A stretch of DNA of 64,000 nucleotides from Pogonophryne albipinna (Eukaryota; Chordata; Actinopteri; Perciformes; Artedidraconidae), in NCBI GenBank assembly GCA_028583405.1, contig CM053243.1, positions 19,013,550-19,077,549 on the forward strand, given 5' to 3'. The notes beneath the pieces were generated by a model. It saw only the letters and a list, made by a program, of their open reading frames with translations, was not told the origin of the DNA and made no database searches. A program made the translations under genes and the position numbers. Shown here in pieces: positions 37,817-49,386 of the stretch; the first letter of the stretch is position 1; every line of letters begins with the position of its first letter.

Positions 37817-38730
37817 TTGAATAGCATATCATGCTGTTTGTCTGTGCCTTTTCCTCCGTGTTGTCCTGGTTTGCTGTGCTGCCTCCAAGTCGCCACCATG
37901 GTTTGCTGTGCTGCCTGGGGATGCTCCAATCGCTCCGAGAAAGGAGTACGAATGTACGGCTTCCCCACTGACACAGAGCGGAGGAAGCAGGAGCAATTTC
38001 ACGACCAACAGCAAAAAAATATGTGATTTATATACAAACACTGCATTTGCACTTTTTCACAAAACGAAAACCACACCATTGGGAAAGCTTAATGTTTTGT
38101 TTAATACAAAAAAACAGGGAAAGGCTTGAAAAACACTGAGAGTTGAGACTCAGGGTGCAGGGTGAGGGTCTCAGTGCAGGTATTCAGGCTCCATTGAATC
38201 CCCCTCTGGTTCTTGTGCTGAAAGAGGGAGTAACAGACAGGAGAAAGGGTTATACACACCTATATAGCACACCTATTGGATGGGAAATTGCCTTGGGGAG
38301 ATAAGGTGTGGTCTTTATTCCCAACTGAAGTTATGGAACTTTATTATTTGTGAGTTTAACAAAGTATGACAAATGGCATCAGTAACAGATGTGATATGAA
38401 TTTCTATCAAGTTGTCTCACATTCTTGGTCATATTTTATATACAGTATGTAATGAGTATAACATGTCCAGTAAGTATAAAGTGTTTCCTAATACTGTGTA
38501 TTCAACCACTATGGAATATGTATGTGGGCAGACAAAACTGAGTTGTTCTGTGTGTGAAGTAACCTCAAGTCACTCTGCAGGCACATTTTGATGCAGACCA
38601 GTTTGTCAAGACAAAAAAGGGCAAGACTAGGCTGAGAGCAGAGGCTATACCCACCATCTTCGTGCATCGCCCTGTTGTCAAAAAGAGAAGGGCCCCTGCA
38701 CCACGATTCACCTGTATCTACAAAGCCCAT
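37817..38730 (+). pseudogene. THAP-domain gene fragment
   Basis: ATG 37898 has a strong start context (GCCACCATGG). It begins MVCCAAWGCSNRSEKG, then MYGFPTDTERRKQ, the N-terminal half of a THAP (C2CH) zinc finger, and stops at 38026 without the conserved Trp-containing middle. The expected C-terminal half appears about 550 bases later in another frame (about 38579-38706): AHFDADQFVKTKKGKTRL, RAEAIPTIFVHRP. The ~25 middle codons are missing, so the domain is broken. THAP proteins are DNA-binding factors related to P-element transposase. I cannot tell a decayed host gene from a decayed transposon. Confidence 0.55.
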
Positions 38731-40132
38731 AGCTCATGATCACAACGATAGTGTGAAAGGTGACACAGGTATAATAAGTATGAACTCTTAGTAACAAAAG
38801 TTATATTTCTTATTTTTAAGTGGTATAATATTTTAAATGTTGAACATTTACAGTGCCCTGTCTTCTACTTACATTAGTCTCAAAGATTGAGGGAAGAAGG
38901 GAAGGGATCACTGCCCTCCACCTGCCAGCACCCAGCCAGAGGAGCGCAAACAACAAAAACAAGCAAGGTGTCCCGTCATGTACCTGGAAGTTTGGGTTGG
39001 CAAAATGGAGTAAGAGAGGGACTTGAAAAACCTTGGTGGCTCTCTACTCATGTTGTTACAGTTGTCTTGGTTACAGCTCTCAAGTTTTTTTTTGTGCCAT
39101 TTCCACATCTTTAGAAAATATGAAAAAATTGAAGTGAAATCAACCTCTTCTCTGGAGAACAAACTTCGATTTCTCTGTCTTGTGAGTTTGCAGTCTTGCT
39201 CCTCCACCTGTAACATCACTGCCCCTCCACCTGCCATACAGTAGGTTACTAACAAGATTACTTATATAATACAGTGATAGAATACATGTTTAGTATGCTT
39301 ACTTATATAAAACAGTAGTATTAAACTTACCTTGTGTTTTCACTCTCACTTAAGTCCCTCTCCCTTTGCCATCAATCCAAAATCAGCTGAGCTGCAACAT
39401 TATACAGACAGGTAATAATCAACATAAACACAAGGACACAATATGGCTCTGCTAAAAACACTCACTCTTACACGCACCAAAGTTATATTTATCTAATATT
39501 TAACTCCCTCCACCCCCGCATACAATCCCGTTTAGAAGCCCAACAACGTTGGACGAAATGACATTAAGAGAACGGAATTTACAATTAAAAGGCTGTTCAA
39601 CGTGTGTTGCTAACTTGATTCGGTATCCTAGCTTGATCTGTTATCTGTAAACGTTCCCTAAATCTACTAATTTAGGGATAATCCACTGACATCCTTTAAT
39701 ACACATGTTAATTTGAATCAGATGTACTGATAATATCCGCAATATAAATCTTTAAACTTCTTCTTACCTTTAAAAGTCCGTCACGAACGGTCTATTATGC
39801 TGCAACCAGGCTGCAACTCTACAGCTTTGCTAGCCTTGGCGCTAACTTCCGGGGAACGATTGAGAGGCTCCACGATCCGCCATTGCTGTAAAAAAGTCGT
39901 CCATTGGAGTGAACGGAGATGACATAACTCTCAGTCTATATGGCGCTGGTACCTCCTACCTCAGGCTTAATGGTGAGTAATCCGAGTCATCCTTTGTCTA
40001 CTTACATCCATCTGTGTATTATTCGTGCAGTTTTTATCATATTACATTAATATCAATTCATTGATGATCAAATCTACGTAGTTTGTGATGATTGTAAGCA
40101 GTTTTATCTTTAGTCCTACTACGTGTTGTGTA
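38731..40132. other. intergenic, no gene recognised
   Basis: No frame with recognisable domains. Bases 38890-39240 carry weak exon-like composition that may belong to the broken THAP gene, and 39790-39960 is more GC-rich and may be an old promoter or repeat end. Confidence 0.35.
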
Positions 40133-42330
40133 CCGGTGTTCCGGATTAACTTGTTTCCCGATCAACTCGTTTCCGTGGGGTGCGTGGCTTTCGACTGAAA
40201 TACACATTTCGATCGCTTTCTTCTGTCGTTTACATGCATCTTTTGGTATATTTGGCTTCTTAGGAACACGTTGATGCACATCCAGTACCAGTGTGTGAGG
40301 TTGTGATTACGATGGCGATATCCGGACGCGAACAGCGAGGACTACAACAAGACAAACGAGTTGCTCGAATACATCATTTAAACCAGCTATTGTTGCCAGA
40401 CTTATTACGGAATATCGTTGTTAATGTCCAAGTCCATCTGTGTATACCTTCAGACAGCCTCCAAGTGAAGCACACGGTGTTTACTCACAGTTTGAAAGCA
40501 GCATGGAGAAGTCTTCATCTGTGAACTGTAAACTGTGATCCTCCAAGGGAACTGGGACCCGCCCACGTTAAAATGTGACCCGCACAGGTTAAATTGTGTT
40601 ACAATTTCTGTGGCTATCTACCAGCGATCATGTTTAATATGAAAGACTACCCACACATGTATCCCTTATAAAAACGGTATTGTGCAGCACTCATCCAGAT
40701 GACTGTTACCTCGTTTTGCAAAGATAGCAGCAGAAATGTCATTGGGGATATTTAGACTTTAAAATGCTGCTTGGTCGTGAATGTTGGTGTCGGCAAACAA
40801 TATTACGAATCCTCTATTCAAACATAATATTCAATGTGCATCGACATGAAAATAACAAAAAAGTTCATGCTGGATTCAAACCCGAGTCCCAACAGTAAAA
40901 AGCAATCATGCCCTGCAAGTTATGAGTGCGCCACGAATCAACACATCCTAACAGATCACCACAGCTCAATTTGTTACATTAACATTGTCAACAACTTCTA
41001 GAAAAATGCAACCCGACATCATATTGATAATAATATATGATACAAATGTAAGACTGACAACAATAATAGTTAGTAAAGGATTTATTGATGTGAATGTTTT
41101 GAACAGTGAATACTTATTGTAAATCGCTTTGGATAAAAGCGTCAGCTAAATGCAATGTAATGTAACGTGATGTAACAGGCATCAACACAGCGACTTGATT
41201 TATTGTTCTCTGGTGATCTGTTAGGACGTGTTGAATGGAGAAGTCTTCATCTGTGTTAGGGTTAAAATGTGCCCCGCCTAGATTAAACTGTGACCCGCCC
41301 AGGTTAAACTGTTACGATTTCTGTGTTAAGTGTTCACTGTTCAAAACATTCACGTCAATAAATCCTTTACAAACTATTATTGTTGTCAGTCTTACATTTG
41401 TATCATATATTATTATCAATATGATGTCGGGTTGCATTTTTCTAGAAGTTGTTGACAATGTTAATGTAACAAAATGAGCTGTAGTGATCTGATAGGACGT
41501 GATGATTCGTGGCGCACTCATAACTTGCAGGGCATGATTGATTTTTACTGTTGGGACTCGGGTTTGAGTCCAGTATGAACTTTTTTGTTATTTTCATGTC
41601 GATGCACATTGAATATTATGTTTGAATAGAGGATTCGTAATATTGTTTGCCGACACCAACATTCACGACCAAGCAGCATTTTAAAGTCTAAATATCCCCA
41701 ATGACATTTCTGCTGCTATCTTTGCAAAACGAGGTAAAAGTCACATCTCATCTGGATGAGTGCTGCACAATACCGTTTTTATAAGGGATACATGTGTGGG
41801 TAGTCTTTCATATTAAACATGATCGCTGGTAGATAGCCACAGAAATCGTAACACAATTTAACCTGTGAGGGTCACATTTTAACCTGGGCGGGTCCCAGTT
41901 CCCTTGGAGGATCACAGTTTAACACAGATGAAGACTTCTCCACGCTGCTTTCAAACTGTGAGTAAACACCGTGTGCTTCACTTGGAGGCTGTCTGAAGGT
42001 ATACACAGATGGACTTGGACATTAACAACGATATTCCGTATTAAGTCTGGCAACAATAGCTGGTTTAAATGATTTATTCGAGCAACTCGTTTGTCTTGTT
42101 GTAGTCCTCGCTGTTCGCGTCCGGATATCGCCATCGTAACTACAACCTCACACACTGGTACTGGATGTGCATCAACGTGTTCCTAAGAAGCCAAATATAC
42201 CAAAAGATGTATGTAAACGACAGAAGAAAGCGATCAAAATGTGTATTTCAGTCGAAAGCCACGCACCCCATGGAAACGAGTTGATCGGGAAACAAGTTGA
42301 TCGAGAAACAAGTTAATCCGGAACACCGGC
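40133..42330. repeat. 2.2 kb palindrome (inverted duplication) with SINE-like content
   Basis: The outer ends are CCGGTGTTCCGGATTAACTT and its complement ending at 42330. Matching arms include GATGGCGATATCCGGACGCG (40311) with CGCGTCCGGATATCGCCATC (42116), and CATTAACATTGTCAACAACT (40978) with its complement at 41445. The axis is near 41230. The left arm near the centre has a fish SINE-type tail (AATCGCTTTGGATAAAAGCG), and both arms contain a tRNA-like B-box stretch (GGGTTTGAATCCAGC complement near 40873). The mirrored short open frames at 40291-40524 and 42155-41919 are products of the duplication, not genes. Confidence 0.8.
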
Positions 42331-42884
42331 GCTCGCTAGCTAACGTTAGCTAGCAATTCACTAAACGTGGTGCTCTATGCTGAGTAGGAAAATAATCAAT
42401 GATTGGCGAATTTAAATGCATTTCATTCAAAGCTTTTCGGGTAGGGGTGCATTTTTTACACTTTTTTAGATTTAGACAAAAAGTCTAAAGTTTTTCATAT
42501 CTGTGAATATCTCCGAAACGGTTTATTATAGAGAGATGTGTTTTTGTGTTTGTCCGTTTGTTTACATAGAAATGTTTGAATCTAACTTGTGTCAATGTAT
42601 CAATTTTCTATATATACATTTATTTTTTTGAACTTCTGGAATGCATTTTTTCAGTTTGTAATCCCGTTGCATCAGTTCAAGTGGCCTTTTTTTTTTTTTG
42701 CCGCCGAGAAGCGGAGCCATTTTCCTTTCGGCGCCCATGTTGACTGATTATGTCGTCCGTTAAATGTATTAAAGACATGGCGTTTAGGACAAAACCAAAA
42801 TAGAGCCCATTGTGTTTAAATTGTGAAGCAATTTGTGATCCTGGTCCGTGAAAGGTGCTGATAAAATATAATTATTCTCCTCAG
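42331..42884. other. spacer between palindrome and SAMD3-like exons
   Basis: A T-run at about 42687-42700 is followed by a GC-richer stretch (GCCGCCGAGAAGCGGAGCCA) that could be a promoter or first exon remnant of the SAMD3-like gene. No coding exon with the SAM domain was found. Confidence 0.3.
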
Positions 42885-43626
42885 CCGAGCTGGACACACC
42901 GAGGTTGCCATCAACTCTCTGAAAAACAAGCGAAGTGGCCAGCAGACTCCAGCAGCCAACATCAGGAAGCCCAGGAAGGGAGATGTAAATTTCTGTCCAA
43001 ACATCCCTAGTGGTGAAACAAGAGACGGGTTGGAGGTGGAAAGGGTGGCTCTACTGACTGAGGTATAATGTGAAATACATTGTATCTTACCTATCCATGA
43101 TTACACTATGTTCACGGCATGGCCAGTATGTACATGATCACAGCTTTTCACCCGTCATGTTTTTTGCACTATACTTCCTGTCCAGCTCAGCTCAATTAGC
43201 CCAACAGTTCATTTTACACAGCACTGGACACTTCAGCTGTTTTCTGTTTACTTTGCACAGTTCATTTTTCTTTATCTATTACACTCAGTTTGTATAATAT
43301 TCTTACTCCCTAATCATATTGTCTAGCATCTAGCTTAGCGTTTCCCTTTCTATTATCTGTTTCTCAATTGTATTGTGTGTACCCTTGCGGAGAGTTTCTA
43401 ACCAAATCTCGTTTTACAAGAATCTGTACTGTGTAATGACAATGAAGTTTCATTCCATTTCAGGTAAAAAAGAAAAAAAAGGACGAGGCCGTGATTAAGG
43501 AGAAGATGCAGCGTACCTTCTCGCTTAGGAGACAGGAGATTCTCCAGGAGCCAAAGATTCCAGAGTTCCTAAACAAATGGCCAGCACTATTTGACGTCAG
43601 TGAGGTAAGTGTGAATCTGAAGTTTA

Positions 43627-43797
43627 GTAACTCATGTATTCAATGTTAAATAGTGCTTTTGTGCACCCAACTGTGCAGTGTGCTAGCCTTGCTCAAGGAC
43701 ACTTTGACATGACAGTCAGAGCCGGGATTCGAACCACTGACCTTCGGTCTATGAATGACCCCTCTACCAACTGAGCTACAGCTGCCCCTGTTTAAGT
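43627..43797 (-). mobile_element. tRNA-derived SINE
   Basis: On the minus strand it starts GGGGCAGCTGTAGCTCAGTT with a pol III A box (TAGCTCAGTTGGTAGA) and a B box (GGTTCGAATCC), followed by a non-tRNA body with CTTGAGCAAGGC. It lies in an intron of the SAMD3-like gene. Confidence 0.8.
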
Positions 43798-43948
43798 CTG
43801 TATCCTGTCTGTGTTGTCTTTTACAGATCAACTTGGAGTTTATGTGGCTGTACCTCTGACCTCCAAATTCCTTGGAGAACTGGACCGCCTGACCGACGAC
43901 CTGATCAGAGTTTTCCATACCAAAGGTGGAGCTGCAGGAAGAAAGATC

Positions 43949-45243
43949 TGGGGCCTCATTTATAAAGGGATATACGCTAAAAAAAATGGCATACGCCAGT
44001 TTTACGCAATGTTTGCGATTTATAAAATACTAACTTGACGGGAAAACGTGCGGTCCTCCACGCAAACTCTAACCCATGCGTACGCACTAAGCACAAAAAC
44101 GGGAGAGACGAGAAACTGCGACACCGTTGGCAGAAGGAAGAATGGAGAGAAATATGTGGAAATAATACCATAAACAAAATGTTACCTCTCATTTATCATG
44201 AAGAATTCATTTTCAAACATTGATTAAAGCCAATCTTAAAATGATTAAACAAACGCCTGTTTGAGACTCCTCAGTGCACACAAAAACATCACTTGGATAA
44301 ATAAATAAATACGGATATGTTATTTAAAACCACCTCGAATATGTTGTGTTAATGTTATGAAATGTTTTCTCATAAATGATGCGGTTTTGCATTTCTAGGT
44401 TGTACGAGCATGGTTTTATATACTACCATGTTTAAACATGTTTTATGCCGTTTGCTAAGACTTGATAAGTCGCTCGTAAAACACAGGAGGTATGGAAACT
44501 AAGAACACCATATGTGGTAAATTGTACAGCTAATATAACACAACACATTAGTTGTATTTCCTTTAACTGGTGGATATAGAGTTGCTGCAGTGGAGACGCT
44601 GCGCACAGCTGATCGACAGCTGGGACACAAACCACCAAATACGAAAACATAATTCAGATCCAGTCGTCATGACTCCACTCCGGAGGGATTCCCCGATCAT
44701 TTCTTACAGTCTCTCATCAAGGGGGTGTCTCCTGTCCCCGGTACAAACACACTGCCTGAGGAAGGCTATGTGTATTTTTTTTGTCATGAACCTTTTTCGG
44801 ACCACTTATTTATTTGTTTTGGTGACGATCCGACCTCCATGCTGTTACTCTGGTTCAAACGGCATCCACCAAACAATATGATTTATCTCGACCTCCCCAA
44901 AATAACCAAAATCTGACACGGTGTGAGATGTCTTTTTTAGCTGTTCTGTCATCATTTCCTGCGATCTTCTTCATAAAGTCAGTCAGAATGAATGAATGAA
45001 TGGGCGTTTCTTTGACTATTTATAGGCAAATATGGGCCCGCAAAAGCTGCACCGCATTTCGAGTCGGTTGTGATTTATAAAGGGAAATCGGCGTAGGAAG
45101 TGCTGTACGCACTTTCCTCGCCGGTACGCAATGTTTGGTGAATCGGGAAATGTCGGAAAATTTCTGTACCTATTTTTTCGATTTCTACTACGTAAGCAAC
45201 CTTCCCACGTGAATCCTACGCACGGCGTTATAAATGAGGCCCC
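43949..45243. mobile_element. 1.3 kb DNA transposon (TGGGGCCTCATTTATAA ends) inside an exon
   Basis: The inverted ends are TCTGGGGCCTCATTTATAA and TTATAAATGAGGCCCCAGA, a perfect 19 bp pair that includes two or three flanking bases. Inner repeats such as GTACGCACT / AGTGCTGTACGCAC continue the symmetry. The remaining interior has no transposase. Removing it restores RKI-RAVMAKTDN across the junction, the expected continuation of the host exon. A clear target duplication is not visible. Confidence 0.75.
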
Positions 45244-45871
45244 AGAGCCGTGATGGCAAAGACGGATAATGTAAGTATTTTTTGGTCTAACCTAATACAC
45301 ATATGGTTTGTTTGACTCAGCCATATGGGAAAGCTCCTTTTGTTAACGGTTTGGAAAAGGATAGGCACTTTCAAAATTACTGTGTGTAGTGAACGGGCTC
45401 AGACCTGTGTGAGTTTTAACTGAGTGGGGTGAAACCAGGTGAGTTCAGGATGGTCAAGGAGGGAAATGTCAGTGGCTTGGCTGGTCTCAGCACATGCGTC
45501 TCTGACACTGACCAGCATGGAATCATGTAATGTTTGTTTCAGAGTGAAGACATCAACGTGAGGCGTGATTGTGTGCTGAGCTGTCTGAGCATCTACCTCA
45601 ATGAAGACCTGGACACACTGGTCAAAGAATATGTGGTAAGTATGTCATCCTTCTGTCTTTTGTGCCAAGGCAAGGCAAGGCAAGTTTATTGTGCCAGATG
45701 TAATTAATTTCGCTCCAGGTGTGCCTGATAACATGTGGCGTTCATGAGAATGGGATGGACATTAGGTCACATTGACCTTGAACACCAATAGTTCGTCATG
45801 GAGTCCAATGGGTTGTTTGTTTTGAGTAAGAAATTCCCTCAAGGCAATGGTGGTACTGCTGTTACTTGTAG

Positions 45872-47348
45872 GAAGTAAATCCACATGGTCCGGAGGAGCT
45901 TGAGGTTAAGGGTCGGGTCCTGGCACCTAAGCGCCTCCAATATGCCAGTGACGACAATTCTGCCCCAAACAAGAAGGTGAGGACACAGAAACTTGATAGT
46001 TCTCATAAAGCAGCAGTTATGTAATTGACACCTGTTTTGGAAATGTTATTTAGTAAGAAAGGCCTTTCAGATTATGTCAGGTCGGTTTTGATTCTGATCA
46101 GCTTGATTCGTGTGTGTGTGTGTGTCACTAGGATGCATGTTGTGGACTGTCTGCTTATGAACTCAAACGCCTTGAGAACATCAGAGAGAGGGAAGCCTTC
46201 TTGTCTTCCTTGAAGTTATTGCCAGTAAGTGGACATGTTAACTGGAACTCTAACCAACACAAGACTGATCAACTGGTCTCTCTCTCCCTCTCTATCCTAT
46301 CACACTTTGTCTGTCTCACCCTACTCTCTCCTTTCTGTCTCTCCCTCCCTCTTTCTGTGTCTGGCCGTCTCCCTCTTCTCTCTGTCTCTCCGTCCTGCTT
46401 TTTCTCTTCCTCTAGATCTTCTCCCTCTCTGTCTGTCTGTGTCTCTCTCTCTTGCTCTCACACATATAGCTTTATTGTGTGTTACCTCCTACCACAGTGT
46501 AACTTCACTCATACATAAAGCATAGGTTTTTAAAAAGGTGTAAAAGTATGGCTAAATGGGTTAATTCTCGATTTTTTTTCTACAATGTAGTTTACAAAGA
46601 TAATGCCATTCCTGGCTTCCTCCTTTACCATACCTTGTAGTGTATTTAGGGCTGATATCCATGGAGAGAAATAATGGGATAATTATTATTTTTCTCTGTC
46701 AAAAGGCAGCTGAGGATCTGAGGCAGTCAGTAAAGCCAAAGCCGGATGTCAAGAGGTAAGTCATAAAACAGTGTAGTAGTAAGGATACTTTGTTTTGGCT
46801 GTTGGGACTGATTCTATTTAGTAGAAGGGGGCATTTTCAAGGGTTGATGGGTTAGGGGAGAGAAGGTCAGGATAGGGAAAGGTTAGGAGAGAGGGAGGAC
46901 AGCACAAGAGAGGTTTGGAGAGGGTTGGATAGGAGGGAGGAGTAAACCTTACCCTATGAGAGGAGATTAGGAGAGAGGAGGTGAGAAGAGATGGCGTAGG
47001 GTAGGAGTGAGGGAGCGGGGGGTGGACAGAAGAGGTTTGCCTCTTTCCTACTGTCCTTTCTCCCCTACATTGTATCAAAGAACAGTTTCTTATTTGGCTC
47101 TTTCAGATATTGATTACTGATGAGAATGTTTTCATTTACTTCACAGATCTCTGAATAAAATGGGTTCCTGGTCCTGTATTTTCTCTTTTTTTACATTTTA
47201 AGTTGGAATTTTTTGTTGACTCAATTTTTATTGTGGCAGGTCAAAGGCTTCATTGGATACAGTGCAGTCTCTTCTGTCTCCCCGGAAATCCTTACATCTT
47301 AAAGAAGCTCGGAACCTTACCCTCAGAGGAGGACTAACCTATGAACAT
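45872..47348 (+). pseudogene. WDR76-like N-terminal exons embedded in the SAMD3-like gene
   Basis: Exons 45872-45976 (PEELEVKGRVLAPKRLQY), 46132-46224 (GLSAYELKRLENIREREAF), 46706-46755 (AAEDLRQSVKPKPDVK) and 47240-47348 (LLSPRKSLHLKEARN) join in frame and also join the flanking SAMD3-like exons in frame. The LSAYELKRLENI-type helix followed by a basic R-K-S-x-x-L motif resembles the N-terminal part of WDR76, a WD-repeat DNA-damage-associated protein. The WD repeats are absent. Recognition is from memory and only moderately certain; the first exon may have another origin. Confidence 0.5.
46255..46480 (+). repeat. pyrimidine-rich TCTC tract
   Basis: About 220 bases almost entirely of C and T, in an intron. 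A mirrored purine-rich AGGAGAG tract lies at about 46840-47040 in the next intron. Both could adopt triplex structures. Confidence 0.75.
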
Positions 47349-48733
47349 GTAAGTTACTATCTTATGTTTCATGTGCACCATTAAAAATTCACAAAATTAA
47401 AGGATTAAGAGTATTACTTTTAAGCAATGAGACACAACATGCTGTTCTTTATGGCACGTACCCACAAACACGGTAAAAAATGGTATCGAGATTCTTTAAC
47501 GCGACCCTCATTGTGATCAACAATGCTCAAACACCACTTTTTATCATATTTAAATAGTTGATGATCATTGAATGTACAACTCCATTTATACATAATGTAA
47601 CTTTTTGACTTTTTGTTTTCCAGGCTTTTAGGGAGTCAAAGATCTTGAGGTCATTGTGACCTTGAACTTGTGTCCATCTCATTTTCATGAACGCTATATC
47701 TACAGTGCCTTAAGGGAATTTCTTCAAATGAACACGCACTTGGCCTCAATGATAAGCTGCTTAGAATTTGGTGGTCAAGGTTAGAGTGACACAGCTCATT
47801 GTTCTCTGTTCCCTCCATCTTTCAGGACATCGAATGCCGTGAGGCCGAGGCAGACGTCGCAGGGACGACCATGGCAATCTACACCGTTCGAGCTGAGAGT
47901 GATGGTCCTGGTGGACGCTTTGCAGATGTCGGTGTGGTCCTGGAAGGGGTCGAAGTTCTCCACAACCTCCATAGTATCAACCATGCATGCATGATGCTTT
48001 ATGGGTTGATCTACGCACTTAATCTAATCTATCCAAAAAGCTTGAAGAATACATTCGAAGTTTACCAGAAGATCCTGATGGACCTGGAATCGTCCAAGCT
48101 TTCCCCCAAAGTACAAGCACTGAAACTCAAATTGCTCAAGTGATTCACACATATCGAACACACAGAAAGCTAGAAACGGCAGGTGCTCAGTCAACACTTT
48201 TTTTAACCTTCCTAACTTGCCTCTGTTCTATTAAAGTTATCATTTTACATGTTCCATCTACAGCAGTAGATGACTTGGTTGAAGAGCTACACTACCTGCT
48301 GAGTACTGTGTCTGTGTGAAGAGAAGAGGTTTGCTTTAATGTTAATACATTTGTTGAATCAACAAGGTGGTCTGATTGTATGAATCATTGAGATATTGTT
48401 GAATGGAAAATAGAAAAATTTATTGGATATTAATCACAAAAATCTAATGCATTTTGATTGAATTTAAGCTTAATTGTTATGTATTTCAAACACATACACA
48501 TTATTAATCTTGAATAGGTAACCTAATTACTATGTAATTCAAACAAATATACTTAAAGGGGGGGTAGGTAAGTTTCAGAAACCGGCTCGAGTGCACTAAA
48601 ATTTGAAAGTACACAGCCGAAAAGAATCCGCCCCTTCCTTCAGACTTCCTTACAGAGCACCTCCTCCAACACACATGAACGCGCACATGACTTAGGTTGG
48701 CTATATAGTTCAGGGGAATTGTAAACCATACAA

Positions 48734-49386
48734 AACAGATAATTACCTGTCCAAGAGAAAAAGAGCGACCACGGCGTCAGATTTCAACTCGGTGTGTATG
48801 GGGGTTATTCCCTATCTTTATTCAAGAGCGTGGTATTTACATTTGAGAGCATACTTTATTGATTTCCTTCACTCAAACCCTGTCATCGCACCAAAGACAA
48901 ACCAAAGAGTAACCGCCCTTACGGGACGCTGTAATAAGTAAAACGAACGCACCCGCAAGGACACCTGGCCTCCTATTGGTTGAGGGATTTTGACAGGATT
49001 GTTGCACAAAAGTTTCGAGCGCGCAGAGAATAAATCTGAGAGCAGAACAAATCCGTAAGCAGCAATATATCTGAGTGCAAGCGTACAGTTTGAGCAGAAG
49101 CAGAGCAAATCTAAGTGCAAGCAGGCACTGTTTGAGTGCGAGGACAGGGTTTGAGGGAAATAAATACATAAAGTATGCTCTCAAATTTAAATACCACGCT
49201 CTTGAATAAAGATAGGGAATAACCCCCATAGATGTGTTCCATCAGTAGTCGCCATCGTTGAAAAGCAACTCCGATATTGACTCTGGTTTGAATTCTCCTA
49301 GTTTCCACTTTGTTTTTGTTCCTAATTTGCTCCGTTACATTATTTCTTTTGCCACCAGTAGACGATGTTGAACCTAACTCTGCCAT
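48734..49386 (-). pseudogene. N-terminal coding exon of the MITE's autonomous parent, interrupted
   Basis: ATG 49386 opens MAELGSTSSTGGKRNN, followed by RRIQTRVNIGVAFQRWRLLM, then is cut by the palindrome 48797-49234. On the far side the frame resumes as ELKSDAVVALFLLDR and meets a GT donor (gtaatt). The RVNIGxAFxRWRxL...AxxALFLLD pattern occurs at the N-terminus of many uncharacterised teleost proteins associated with DNA transposons. The function of this region is unknown to me. Confidence 0.55.
48797..49234. mobile_element. 0.43 kb palindromic MITE (GGGGGTTATTCCC ends)
   Basis: Terminal inverted repeats of about 60 bp: GGGGGTTATTCCCTATCTTT on the left, and AAAGATAGGGAATAACCCCC on the right, continuing through GCGTGGTATTTA and GAGAGCATACTTTAT. 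The interior has three-fold GAGCAGAAC/CAAATCTGAGTGCAAGC-like repeats. It is inserted in the coding exon of the longer element. Confidence 0.75.

Larger units (their letters stand above)
42885..48143 (+). pseudogene. SAMD3-like (fish-expanded family) gene, disrupted, with WDR76-like exons in its middle
   Basis: Exons with GT/AG borders: 42885-43062 (AINSLKNKRSGQQTPAA, VNFCPNIPSGETRDGLE), 43464-43604 (MQRTFSLRRQEILQEP, FLNKWPALFDVSE), 43827-43948 plus 45244-45270 (VPLTSKFLGELDRLTDD), 45543-45635 (VLSCLSIYLNEDLDTLVKEY), then four exons unlike the family (45872-47348), and the terminal exon 47826-48143 (GVVLEGVEVLHNL, MMLYGLIYALNLIYPKSL, LSPKVQALKLKLLK). This architecture matches the many SAMD3-like/uncharacterised proteins of teleosts, whose function is not established. 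Two lesions: a one-base frameshift just after INLEFM in the third exon, and a 1.3 kb transposon inside the same exon. The N-terminal SAM domain was not found. Hence probably a pseudogene, although all other junctions stay in frame. Confidence 0.7.

Noticed and set aside
40291..40524. 77-codon open frame, found again at 42155-41919 on the other strand
   Set aside because: The duplication is explained by the palindrome; the peptide has no family features.
43740..43794. tRNA gene on the minus strand (A and B box, anticodon-like region)
   Set aside because: The tRNA-like part runs straight into a non-tRNA body and lacks a proper acceptor stem, so it is a SINE head.
45672..45694. CAAGGCAAGGC short tandem repeat as a regulatory element
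   Set aside because: It begins a common fish repeat phrase (GGCAAGTTTATT) and has no further support.
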